This document shows, in pieces, positions 20,717-28,837 of a stretch of DNA of 64,000 bases (within the stretch, counting starts at the first letter, position 1; each line of letters starts with the position of its first letter). Source of the stretch: Novosphingobium sp. SCN 66-18 (GTDB lineage Bacteria; Pseudomonadota; Alphaproteobacteria; Sphingomonadales; Sphingomonadaceae). The DNA lies in NCBI GenBank assembly GCA_001725355.1, contig MEGD01000012.1:1-64000 (forward strand), written 5' to 3'. Below the pieces are notes generated by a model. It ran no database searches, was not told the origin of the DNA, and was given only the letters and a program-made list of their open reading frames with translations. Made by a program: the position numbers and the translations under genes.

Positions 20717-21325
20717 TCAGGCAGCGGCCTGCCAGTGGCGAATCGCCTCGATCGGCCATGCGAGCATGAGGACGTTGAGCGTCAGATTGTCGCGGATCAT
20801 TGCCAGCGTGAACAGTTCGAACGCGATCGCCAGCCCGATGGTGGCCCATGCCGGCAGACGCGAGGCGACAAGAAAGCCAAGGGCCATGAAGCCGATGTCG
20901 CTTGCCGAATTGAGCACGCTGTCGCCGGAGTACCCCCACGATACCGTGACTGACCGGTAGCGATCGATGATGATCGGCGAGTTTTCGAGCAGCTCCCACG
21001 ATCCCTCGATCAGCACGGCGAATGGCAAGGCCCAGCGCGACGATACCCTTCGGGCCAGCGCGAGCACGCGCCACAGCAGCCGCGCCGCGCCATAGAACAG
21101 CATCCCGTGGATGAGGTGGCTGAAGCTGTACCAGTCCGAAACCTGCTGGCTGTTTTCAGGCGATTCCACCACGCCTTGCCACAGGCGCACCACGCCGCAC
21201 GGGCAGATGGGCGGCCGCCCTTCCCCCAGCAGGATGCCGACGATCAGCGCCGCGATCAGCAGCGCCACGGCGGTCCTTGCACGATCGGGCGTCAGCGGTG
21301 GACGGGATGCAAAATCGGCCTTCAT
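20717..21325 (-). CDS. DUF2585 (UPF0314) family membrane protein
   Basis: A 202-residue membrane protein of the alphaproteobacterial DUF2585/UPF0314 family, with about five hydrophobic segments. The diagnostic stretch is LWQGVVESPENSQQVSDWYSFSHLIHGMLFY followed by EGSWELLENSPIIIDRYR. The function is unknown. The gene diverges from the carotenoid operon across 91 bases. Confidence 0.87.
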   Translation of the reverse strand: MKADFASRPPLTPDRARTAVALLIAALIVGILLGEGRPPICPCGVVRLWQGVVESPENSQQVSDWYSFSHLIHGMLFYGAARLLWRVLALARRVSSRWALPFAVLIEGSWELLENSPIIIDRYRSVTVSWGYSGDSVLNSASDIGFMALGFLVASRLPAWATIGLAIAFELFTLAMIRDNLTLNVLMLAWPIEAIRHWQAAA

Positions 21326-21416
21326 CGCTAACCCTTAGCCTTACGGAATTGCCAAACCCTTGATAGGCCCCATGGTGCAGTTGCGCCGTTCCGGTCGAAC
21401 GCCTAGGTGAAACGGG

Positions 21417-22628
21417 ATGAGTTCGCGAACCTGCGACATCGTTATTCTTGGCGGCGGCCTTGCGGGCGGTCTGGCGGCGCTTGCTTTCGCACGCGCACGG
21501 CCGGACCTGTCTTTGTGCCTGGTCGAACAGGGCGAAACGCTGGGCGGCCACCATCTTTGGTCATTCTTCGGCAGCGACGTGGGCAAGGCCGGGCGCGAGT
21601 TGCTCGCGCCGCTCGTCGAAGCGGCGTGGCCTGGATACACGATCCGCTTTCCGCAATACGAACGGCAGCTCGATACGAGCTACTACGCGATGACATCAGC
21701 GCGCCTGGACGCGGCGCTGCGCGCCGCACTGCCGACGGAGGCGATCCTGTGCAACCGGCGCGCACTGGCCTGCAGCGAAATGGCGGTCACGCTGTCCGAC
21801 GGCACGCGGCTTGAGGCTGGCGCGGTGATAGACGCGCGCGGAGCGCGGCTGGCCGGGCACCTCACCGGCGGCTGGCAGAAGTTCGTAGGGCAGCGGCTCA
21901 AACTGAAAGCCCCGCACGGGCTGGAGCGGCCCGTCATCATGGACGCCACCGTCGAGCAGATCGATGGCTACCGTTTCCTCTATTGCCTGCCCTTCGCGCC
22001 CGACGAGGTGTTCATCGAGGACACCTACTACGCGGACGGCACCCACCTGGACATCTCCGCCATCCACGCCCGGATCGAAGCCTATGCGCTGGCGCGCGGC
22101 TGGCGCGTGGACGCGGTGCTGGATCAGGAAACCGGCGTGCTGCCGGTTGTCGCCGGCGGCGATTTCGACGGGTTCTGGCGCGCGACCGGCGGGCAGATCG
22201 CCCGCGCCGGCAGCCGCGCCGGCCTGTTCCACGCGGTCACCAGCTATTCGGTGCCCGATGCCGTGCGCTTCGCCCTGGCGCTGGCGCGGCAGGACGATCT
22301 CTCGGGCCAGGCGCTCGCCGTGTTCAGCGAGGAATGGGCAAGACGCCACTGGCAGCGCGGGCGGTTCGACCGGGCGCTTTCCTCCATGCTGTTCGCCGCT
22401 GCTGAGCCACGGGAGCGCTATCGCGTGCTGCAACGCTTCTACCGTCTGGACCAGCGCCTGATCGAGCGGTTCTACGCCGGACGGTCGACCGCGCTCGACA
22501 AGATGCGCATTCTCGCGGGGCGCCCTCCGGTCGTGGTCGGCAGGGCCATCGGCGTGCTGACCGGCCTTGGCGCAAAGCCGCAGGCGCTGCATCATTCCAG
22601 CCAATCGCCATCGGGAGTGCGCAAGTGA
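21417..22628 (+). CDS. crtY: Lycopene beta-cyclase CrtY
   Basis: A 403-residue CrtY-type lycopene cyclase that closes both ends of lycopene to beta-carotene. The N-terminal flavin motif is DIVILGGGLAGGLAAL; further signatures are LGGHHLWSFF, GYRFLYCLPFAPDEVFIEDTYY and GVLPVVAGGDF. It opens the carotenoid operon, and its TGA overlaps the crtI GTG start. In sphingomonads this set feeds yellow pigments such as zeaxanthin or nostoxanthin, with hydroxylases encoded elsewhere. Confidence 0.95.
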   Translation: MSSRTCDIVILGGGLAGGLAALAFARARPDLSLCLVEQGETLGGHHLWSFFGSDVGKAGRELLAPLVEAAWPGYTIRFPQYERQLDTSYYAMTSARLDAALRAALPTEAILCNRRALACSEMAVTLSDGTRLEAGAVIDARGARLAGHLTGGWQKFVGQRLKLKAPHGLERPVIMDATVEQIDGYRFLYCLPFAPDEVFIEDTYYADGTHLDISAIHARIEAYALARGWRVDAVLDQETGVLPVVAGGDFDGFWRATGGQIARAGSRAGLFHAVTSYSVPDAVRFALALARQDDLSGQALAVFSEEWARRHWQRGRFDRALSSMLFAAAEPRERYRVLQRFYRLDQRLIERFYAGRSTALDKMRILAGRPPVVVGRAIGVLTGLGAKPQALHHSSQSPSGVRK

Positions 22629-24103
22629 AACGAGCCTGTGTGATCGGCGCCGGGTTCGGCGGACTGGCGCTCGCCATCCGCCTCCAGTCGGCCGGCATCC
22701 AGACCACCGTCATCGAAGCACGCGACAAGCCGGGCGGGCGCGCCTGGTACTGGGAACGCGATGGCTTCACGTTCGATGCCGGGCCGACGGTCATCACCGA
22801 TCCCCCGTGCCTTGAGGAACTTTGGAACCTCAGTGGGCATCGCATGGCCGACGACGTGGACCTGATGCCGGTATCCCCGTTCTACCGGCTGAACTGGCCG
22901 GACGGCACCGTGTTCGACTATTCGAACGACGAAGCGCACCTGCGCGCCGAAATCGCGCGGATCTCGCCCGGCGACGTCGTCGGGTACGAGGATTTCCTGC
23001 GCTATTCGGCCGGCGTATTCGAGGAAGGTTACGTCAAGCTGGGGGCGGTGCCGTTCCTCGATTTTTCCAGCATGATCAAGGCCGCCCCCGCGCTGGCGCG
23101 CTATCAGGCATGGCGTTCGGTCTATTCGATGGTGTCGAGCTTCGTCGAAAGCGAAAAGCTGCGCGAGGCCTTCAGCTTCCACACCCTGCTGGTGGGTGGC
23201 AACCCGATGAACACCAGCGCGATCTATGCCCTGATCCACAAGCTGGAGAAGGATGGTGGCGTGTGGTGGGCCAGGGGCGGCACCAACCGCCTGATCGCCG
23301 GCATGGTCCGCCACTTCGAACGGCTGGGCGGCGAAGTGCGGCTGGGCGATCCGGTGGCGCGCGTCGAAACGCTGGGCAGCAGGGTCACGGGTGTCCTGAC
23401 CCGCAGCGGCTGGCACGCCCCGTTCGATGCGGTCGCCTCCAACGCCGACCTGATGCACACCTACCGCGATCTTCTGTCCGACAATCCGCGCGGAAAGCGG
23501 CAGGCCCGGTCGCTGGCGCGCAAGCGGTTCTCGCCTAGCCTGTTCGTGGTGCATTTCGGCGTGGAGGGCACTTGGCCCGGCATTCCGCACCACATGATCC
23601 TGTTCGGTCCGCGCTACAAAGGCCTGCTGGACGACATCTACCAGCACGGGGTGCTGCCGCAGGACTTCTCGATCTACCTGCACCACCCGACCGTGACCGA
23701 TCCGTCGATGGCGCCGGAAGGCATGAGCACGTTCTACGCGCTGGTGCCCGTGGCCAACATGGGCAAGCTTCCGGTCGATTGGAACGAGATCGGCCCGGTG
23801 CTGGAAAAGCGCATCCTCGACGAAGTGGGCCGCCGCCTGATCCCGGACATCCACGATCGCATCCGGACCAAGTTCCACTATGCGCCGACCGACTTCGCCA
23901 CCGACCTTTCCGCCTATCAGGGCAGCGCGTTCAGCCTGGAGCCGCTGCTGACGCAGAGCGCGTGGTTCCGCGCGCACAACCGCGATGACGCGATTCCCAA
24001 TTTCTACCTGGTCGGCGCGGGCACGCATCCGGGCGCCGGCATTCCGGGCGTGGTCGGCAGCGCGAAGGCAACCGCCCGTCTCATGCTGGAGGATATGAAG
24101 TGA
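22625..24103 (+). CDS. crtI: Phytoene desaturase CrtI
   Basis: A 492-residue bacterial phytoene desaturase that converts phytoene to lycopene at the membrane, using FAD. The dinucleotide fold is VIGAGFGGLALAIRLQ and the C-terminal flavin motif is NFYLVGAGTHPGAGIPGVVGSAKATARLMLEDM. The start is GTG 22625, overlapping the crtY stop as GTGA; no ATG lies nearby. It overlaps the LOG-family gene in the same manner at its end. Confidence 0.96.
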   Translation: MKRACVIGAGFGGLALAIRLQSAGIQTTVIEARDKPGGRAWYWERDGFTFDAGPTVITDPPCLEELWNLSGHRMADDVDLMPVSPFYRLNWPDGTVFDYSNDEAHLRAEIARISPGDVVGYEDFLRYSAGVFEEGYVKLGAVPFLDFSSMIKAAPALARYQAWRSVYSMVSSFVESEKLREAFSFHTLLVGGNPMNTSAIYALIHKLEKDGGVWWARGGTNRLIAGMVRHFERLGGEVRLGDPVARVETLGSRVTGVLTRSGWHAPFDAVASNADLMHTYRDLLSDNPRGKRQARSLARKRFSPSLFVVHFGVEGTWPGIPHHMILFGPRYKGLLDDIYQHGVLPQDFSIYLHHPTVTDPSMAPEGMSTFYALVPVANMGKLPVDWNEIGPVLEKRILDEVGRRLIPDIHDRIRTKFHYAPTDFATDLSAYQGSAFSLEPLLTQSAWFRAHNRDDAIPNFYLVGAGTHPGAGIPGVVGSAKATARLMLEDMK

Positions 24104-24681
24104 AACGCCTTGCCGTCTATTGCGGCTCCGCCTCCCCCGCCGATTCCCGGTATATCGAACTTGCCCGCGACGTCGGCACCACGCTGGCCCGGCGCGGCAT
24201 AGGGCTGGTCTATGGCGGCGGGCGGCTGGGCCTGATGGGCGCGGTGGCAAGCGGTGCGCTGGAGGCCGGCGGCGAAGTGATCGGCGTGATCCCCGAAGCG
24301 CTGGTCAGCGCCGAGGTTTCCAATACCGACTGCACCGAACTGCACGTCGTGGCCAACATGCACCAGCGCAAGCAGGCCTTCACCGAACTGTCGGACGGCT
24401 TCCTGACCATCCCCGGCGGGGTCGGCACGATGGACGAACTGTGGGAAGCGGTAAGCTGGGCGCAGCTTGGCTACCACACCAAGCCCGTGGGCCTGCTCAA
24501 CGCCTTCGGGTTCTACGATCACCTGATCGCCTTCAACCGGCACATGATGGACGTGGGCTTCATCCGCGAAGCCCATCGCGACATCATCATCGCGGAGCCC
24601 GATCTCGATCTGCTGCTGGCGCGGATGGAGGCGCACGTGCCGCACACCCCGATCTTCGCGATGAAGGCCGCCGATTTGTGA
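24100..24681 (+). CDS. LOG-family (TIGR00730) Rossmann fold protein
   Basis: A 193-residue protein of the LOG family, nucleoside 5'-monophosphate phosphoribohydrolases often misannotated as lysine decarboxylases. The signature PGGVGTMDELWE lies near residues 105-116 and the nearby Arg (MHQRKQAF) completes the active-site set; GLVYGGGRLGLMG is the phosphate-binding loop. It is wedged between crtI and crtB with GTGA overlaps on both sides. It may release cytokinin-type bases or salvage nucleotides; a carotenoid function is not known. Confidence 0.9.
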   Translation: MKRLAVYCGSASPADSRYIELARDVGTTLARRGIGLVYGGGRLGLMGAVASGALEAGGEVIGVIPEALVSAEVSNTDCTELHVVANMHQRKQAFTELSDGFLTIPGGVGTMDELWEAVSWAQLGYHTKPVGLLNAFGFYDHLIAFNRHMMDVGFIREAHRDIIIAEPDLDLLLARMEAHVPHTPIFAMKAADL

Positions 24682-25673
24682 CGGAAGGTCGCAAGACCGG
24701 AAATCCTGAAGACCGCGCCATGAGAGACGCCCTCGTCGCCCATGCCCGGCAGTCGATCCTGCGCGGATCGAAAAGCTTCGCCGCCGCGAGCCACCTGTTC
24801 GATTCCGTAACGCGCGAACGGGTCTGGCTGCTCTATGCCTGGTGCCGGCGGTGCGATGACATCGCCGACGCGCAGGACCATGGCGGCGCGCTGGGCACGC
24901 AAGGCGGCGGCGAGGAACGCTTCGCCACGATCCGCACCCTGACCGCGCGCGCTTTCGCGGGCGAGGAAACCGGCGATCCGGCCTTCGATGCGCTGGGCGT
25001 GGTCGCGCGCGAAACCGGCCTCACGCCGCCCATGGCCGAGGATGTGATCGCCGGCTTCGCGCTCGATGCCGCTGATTGGCATCCCCGCAGCGAAGCCGAC
25101 CTGATGCGCTATTGCTGGCATGTCGCCGGGGCGGTGGGCGTGATGATGGCCGTGGTCATGGGCGTGGCGCCGGACGACGAGGATACGCTCGATCGCGCCT
25201 GCGACCTGGGGCTGGCCTTCCAGCTGGCCAACATTGCGCGCGATCTGGCCGAGGACGATGCGGCGGCGCGCTGTTACCTGCCCGCCGAATGGCTGGCGGA
25301 ACACGATATTCCGCCGGGCGAGCAGATGAAGCCGCCCTACCGCGCGACGATGGCCCGGCTGGCCGCACGGCTGTGCGAACGCGCGCAGGCGCACCGCTGT
25401 TCGGCGCGGATCGGCGCGGCAAGGCTCACCCCCCGCCAGCGGTGGGCGATCCTGGCGGCGGCGGGCATCTATGGCGAGATCGCCGTGGAAGTCGCCAGAC
25501 GCGGCGCGAAGGCATGGGACAGCCGCACGGTGGTTGGCAAGGGTCGCAAGATCGCGTGGATCGGCAAGGCGGCCACGCAGGCGCTGCTGCCCGTGCCCCG
25601 CTCCTGCCATGCCGGCGCGAAGGCGCGGCGCTTCACCCGCCGCGACCTGATCGCGATGACGCGTCCCCTGTAA
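24678..25673 (+). CDS. crtB: Phytoene synthase CrtB
   Basis: A 331-residue phytoene synthase that condenses two geranylgeranyl diphosphates. The two metal-binding motifs are CRRCDDIADAQD near residue 55 and DLGLAFQLANIARDLAEDD near 180; GSKSFAAASHLFD is the usual N-terminal segment. GTG 24678 is chosen because it continues the GTGA overlap seen at the two preceding junctions. ATG 24720 is an alternative that would drop fourteen residues. Confidence 0.93.
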   Translation: MTEGRKTGNPEDRAMRDALVAHARQSILRGSKSFAAASHLFDSVTRERVWLLYAWCRRCDDIADAQDHGGALGTQGGGEERFATIRTLTARAFAGEETGDPAFDALGVVARETGLTPPMAEDVIAGFALDAADWHPRSEADLMRYCWHVAGAVGVMMAVVMGVAPDDEDTLDRACDLGLAFQLANIARDLAEDDAAARCYLPAEWLAEHDIPPGEQMKPPYRATMARLAARLCERAQAHRCSARIGAARLTPRQRWAILAAAGIYGEIAVEVARRGAKAWDSRTVVGKGRKIAWIGKAATQALLPVPRSCHAGAKARRFTRRDLIAMTRPL

Positions 25674-25690
25674 CATTTCCCGTAACCATT

Positions 25691-25719
25691 CCGCCCGCTG
25701 CTGCGAATGCCACGGGCGG
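25691..25719 (+). terminator. Hairpin after crtB
   Basis: CCGCCCG (25691-25697) pairs with CGGGCGG (25713-25719) over a 15-base loop, 18 bases after the crtB stop. There is no T tract, so this is only a possible end of the carotenoid transcript. Confidence 0.3.
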
Positions 25720-25786
25720 ACTGTTCATGGCTTGCACCCATGCGAAGCTGTGTCATGCTGCCTTCGGGCTGACAGGGGAGAGCGGG

Positions 25787-26638
25787 ATGGAACACGCGAA
25801 CGCGGACAACCGGACGCAACCGGAAGCACCGCTGATCTATCGCACGAAACTGCCGGTGCGCATCTGGCACTGGATCAACGCGTTCAGCATCTTCGTGATG
25901 CTGATGAGCGGCATGTCGATCTTCAACGCCCACCCCCGCCTTTACTGGGGCCAGTACGGCGCGAACTTCGACCAGCCGTGGCTGGTGATCGGCAACCACG
26001 GGGATAGCGGTTTCGTGAACCTGCTGGGCGTGGAACTGCCCGTCGGCGGCCTGCTGGGCGTCTCGTCCGAAGGGGCGCGGGCGTTTCCGCCGCTGTTGAC
26101 GATCCCTTCGCATTACAATCTGGCTGGTGGGCGCGAATGGCACTTCTTCTTCGCATGGGTGCTGGCGGTCTCGGCCACGCTGTTCCTGCTCTACGCGCTG
26201 GTTTCCCGCCACTTGCAGCGCGATCTTGCGCTGACGCGCGCGGAAATGCGCCCTTCGCACCTGTGGCATGACATCAAGGAGCACGCCCGCCTGCGCTTTC
26301 CCACCGGGGAAGCCGCGCGGCGCTACAATCCCTTGCAGAAGATCGCCTATCTGGCGGTGATCCTGATCCTGATCCCCACCGTGATCCTGACCGGCCTCAC
26401 CATGTCGCCCACCATGAACGCGGCATGGCCCTGGCTGCTCGACCTGTTCGGCGGTCGGCAATCGGCGCGCTCCATCCATTTCCTCTGCGCGCTGGGCTTC
26501 GCGGCCTTCATCGCGGTCCATCTGGCGATGGTGCTGCTGGCGGGGCCGGTCAACGAACTGCGCTCGATGATTACGGGCTGGTACCGCCTGCCGCAGCCGA
26601 AGGCGCCGGCAACCACGATGACGGAGGACGCGGCATGA
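25787..26638 (+). CDS. Cytochrome b/b6 (b561-like) membrane subunit
   Basis: A 283-residue membrane cytochrome with about four helices, of the Ni,Fe-hydrogenase/formate dehydrogenase cytochrome b type. Probable heme-ligand histidines lie in VRIWHWINAFSIFVML, EWHFFFAWVLA and FIAVHLAMVLL. It would pass electrons between the quinone pool and the molybdoenzyme encoded next, whose start overlaps it (ATGA). ATG 25787 follows a strong GGGGAG ribosome site; an upstream ATG at 25727 is in frame but less likely. Confidence 0.85.
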   Translation: MEHANADNRTQPEAPLIYRTKLPVRIWHWINAFSIFVMLMSGMSIFNAHPRLYWGQYGANFDQPWLVIGNHGDSGFVNLLGVELPVGGLLGVSSEGARAFPPLLTIPSHYNLAGGREWHFFFAWVLAVSATLFLLYALVSRHLQRDLALTRAEMRPSHLWHDIKEHARLRFPTGEAARRYNPLQKIAYLAVILILIPTVILTGLTMSPTMNAAWPWLLDLFGGRQSARSIHFLCALGFAAFIAVHLAMVLLAGPVNELRSMITGWYRLPQPKAPATTMTEDAA

Positions 26639-27384
26639 CCATCATCACCCGCCGCAACGCGCTGATCGGCGGCGCCGGATTGCTGCTTTCGGGTTGCGAC
26701 CGCATCGCCGCATCGCCCTCGGTGCGCGAGGTGCTGACGCTGGGCGAAAAGGCCACGCGCACCGCACAACGGCTCGTCACCGATCGCAACGCGCTTGCCC
26801 GCGAGTTCACCCGCGCCGATCTTTCGCCCGTGTTCCGCGAAAACGGCACGCGCAATCCCGGATCGCCGGACTATGCCGCGCACGCGGCCGAACGCTTCGC
26901 CAACTGGCGTCTGCTGGTGGACGGCATGGTCGCCCAGCCGCTCGCGATCGGCCTGCCCCAGATCCTCGCTGCGCCGCAACGCACGCAGATCACGCGGCAC
27001 GATTGCGTGGAAGGGTGGAGCGCGATCGGCCAGTGGACCGGGTTGCCGCTGGGCCTGCTGCTGCGCCGCGCCGGGCTATCGGGCAACGCGAAGTATATCG
27101 TGTTCCACTGCGCCGATCTTTATGACGGCGCGCCCTATTACGAGAGCATCGATCTGGTCGATGCCTTCCACCCGCAGACGATCCTGGCGCACAGCCTGAA
27201 CGGACAATCGCTCTCCATCGGCCACGGCGCACCGCTGCGCCTGCGCGTGGAACGGCAGCTCGGGTACAAGCAGGCCAAGTACGTGATGCGCATCCAGGCG
27301 GTGAGCAGCCTTGCCGACATTTACGGCGGCAAGGGCGGCTACTGGGAAGACCACCACGATTACCAGTGGTACGCGGGGATTTAG
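26635..27384 (+). CDS. Molybdopterin-dependent oxidoreductase, Tat lipoprotein (MsrP/YedY-like)
   Basis: A 249-residue oxidoreductase with the sulfite-oxidase/YedY fold. The N-terminus combines a twin-arginine motif (TRRNALIGG) with a lipobox (LLSGC), so it should be exported folded with its cofactor and tethered at the membrane. The molybdenum-ligating Cys is in HDCVEGW (Cys124). The GYKQAKYVMRI and GGYWEDHHDYQWYAG end are typical of the family. It pairs with the preceding cytochrome b gene (ATGA overlap). The substrate is unknown. Confidence 0.87.
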   Translation: MTIITRRNALIGGAGLLLSGCDRIAASPSVREVLTLGEKATRTAQRLVTDRNALAREFTRADLSPVFRENGTRNPGSPDYAAHAAERFANWRLLVDGMVAQPLAIGLPQILAAPQRTQITRHDCVEGWSAIGQWTGLPLGLLLRRAGLSGNAKYIVFHCADLYDGAPYYESIDLVDAFHPQTILAHSLNGQSLSIGHGAPLRLRVERQLGYKQAKYVMRIQAVSSLADIYGGKGGYWEDHHDYQWYAGI

Positions 27385-27468
27385 GCGGCGCGGACAAATT
27401 CGCGCGTGGCTGGAGCGACGGCTATCCGGCATTTTCCCTCGGGAGCGGCTTGCCCGTGCACGGCGCGA

Positions 27469-27497
27469 TTGCGGACAATCAACGAATAATCTATAAT
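27469..27497 (+). promoter_or_regulatory. Near-consensus sigma-70-type promoter
   Basis: TTGCGG (27469-27474), a 17-base spacer and a perfect TATAAT (27492-27497). The expected transcription start, about seven bases later, falls on ATG 27504. The surrounding DNA is less GC-rich than the window. Confidence 0.5.
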
Positions 27498-27503
27498 TGC
27501 GCA

Positions 27504-27686
27504 ATGGACGGCGTTGATCCGCAGCATCGCTCGAACTGGCTTCGTCGCCTGGGCTTGCTTTGTTTGCTTACAGGATCGGTTGCAGTCGCAATTTTTGGAC
27601 GAGGCCCTCTTGCAGGGTTGTCCATAGTTGGTAGCATTATTGTTTTGGCTGAGCCTTATCTGACGCGCCGCATGAACGGCAGTTAA
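27504..27686 (+). CDS. Small membrane protein, candidate leaderless gene
   Basis: A 60-residue open frame with a basic N-terminus (HRSNWLRRLG) and two adjoining hydrophobic segments (about residues 17-32 and 35-50), ending in RRMNGS. There is no ribosome site; instead a TATAAT box ends seven bases before the ATG, as in a leaderless mRNA. I recognise no family. Lower GC content than the neighbours and the T-rich codons are unusual here. It could be a recently acquired or chance frame; the promoter fit is the main support. Confidence 0.45.
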   Translation: MDGVDPQHRSNWLRRLGLLCLLTGSVAVAIFGRGPLAGLSIVGSIIVLAEPYLTRRMNGS

Positions 27687-27795
27687 CCCCGCCCTCCTTG
27701 CCGTCCTCTCCCCTCGTCGGCGAGCCCAAATAGCGTTCGTCCCTCCACAGCGGACTGTCCACGCGCCCGGGGCTCCTGATCCCAAGCGGGCCTCC
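27687..27795. other. Short gap between convergent frames
   Basis: About 110 bases between the small membrane protein frame and the 3' end of the epimerase/dehydratase gene. I see no gene or strong hairpin. If the small frame is not real, the whole gap from 27385 is 411 bases without a gene. Confidence 0.3.
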
Positions 27796-28812
27796 TCAAA
27801 CCTTCACGATCCCGCGCTCGACCAGGCTGCGCGCGCAATCGAGGATCGATTCCTCCACCGGCCGCGTGCGCCAGCCCAGCCTTTCGAGCGCATGGGCGGC
27901 GCTCGCATCGCGCACGTTGCCGAGTTCGCCGGTGATCTGGCGGATCATCGGATTGAACAGCGCGGAAAAGCGCACCAGCCAGTCCGGCAGGCGGCGGGTG
28001 GGCACCTTGCGCGCCTGATTGCCCAGGTTGTCCTTGAGCACGCGGGCGACGTCCACCAGCTTCAGGAACGGCCCGGCGCTGATGAAGCGTTCGCCGGCAA
28101 GGCCCGGTTCGGTCAGCGCGCGGACGTGCAGGTCCGCGCAATCGCGCACGTCGACGATGCCGAACCCCAGGTCCGGGCACCCCGGCAACGCCCCGGCGAG
28201 CAACTGGCGCACGACTTCGATCGAGGGCGAGAAATCGTCGCTCCACACCGGCCCCAGCACGGCGGCGGGGTTGACCGACACGAACTCCATCGCGCCGCCG
28301 TTGGCTGCCACCCAATCGCGCGCGGCGCGTTCGGCGATGGTCTTGGACTTGACGTAAGCATAGACGTCCGGCCCGTCCACGTCGGTCCAGTCGCGTTCGG
28401 TGAAGCGATGCTGGCCCTTGCCATGGCCATAGGCGATCGCGGCGACCGACGATGTCTGCACGAAGCGGGTGACGCCCGCCGCGCGCGCGAACCGCAAGGC
28501 GCGCAGCACGCCTTCGCGCGCGGGCACGATCAGGTCGTCCTCATGCTTCGGCGCGTTGGTAGAGAACGGCGAGGCGACATGGCACACGTGGCTGCAGCCG
28601 ATCACCGCATCCGCCCAGCCCGCGTCGGCCATCAGGTCCGCCGCGAAGAAGCGCAACGTGTCGGGCGTTCCGCCCAGGCGCGGGCGCAATTCCGCCTCGC
28701 GCGAAAGGTTGCGCACGGTGGCATGGACCGTCCAGCCCTGTTCGAGAAGCTGCCGCACCACGAAGCCGGCGATGTAGCCGCTTGCACCGGTCACCAGAAC
28801 CTTGCCCGTCAT
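27796..28812 (-). CDS. NAD-dependent epimerase/dehydratase (dihydroflavonol reductase-like)
   Basis: A 338-residue extended short-chain dehydrogenase. Cofactor motif VTGASGYIAGFVVRQLL at the N-terminus, HVASPFSTNAPKHEDDLI in the middle, and the catalytic YAYVKSK near residue 151. It resembles dihydroflavonol-4-reductase and aldehyde reductase-type members, which reduce carbonyls with NADPH. The substrate is unknown. It follows another SDR gene by 25 bases on the same strand. Confidence 0.85.
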   Translation of the reverse strand: MTGKVLVTGASGYIAGFVVRQLLEQGWTVHATVRNLSREAELRPRLGGTPDTLRFFAADLMADAGWADAVIGCSHVCHVASPFSTNAPKHEDDLIVPAREGVLRALRFARAAGVTRFVQTSSVAAIAYGHGKGQHRFTERDWTDVDGPDVYAYVKSKTIAERAARDWVAANGGAMEFVSVNPAAVLGPVWSDDFSPSIEVVRQLLAGALPGCPDLGFGIVDVRDCADLHVRALTEPGLAGERFISAGPFLKLVDVARVLKDNLGNQARKVPTRRLPDWLVRFSALFNPMIRQITGELGNVRDASAAHALERLGWRTRPVEESILDCARSLVERGIVKV

Positions 28813-28837
28813 TCCTCTTCTCCCCGCCTGCCCGCTT

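Noticed and set aside
20481-20960. Plus-strand open frame in and beyond the gap before the DUF2585 gene.
   Set aside because: It runs into the antisense of DUF2585, has low-complexity sequence and no ribosome site.
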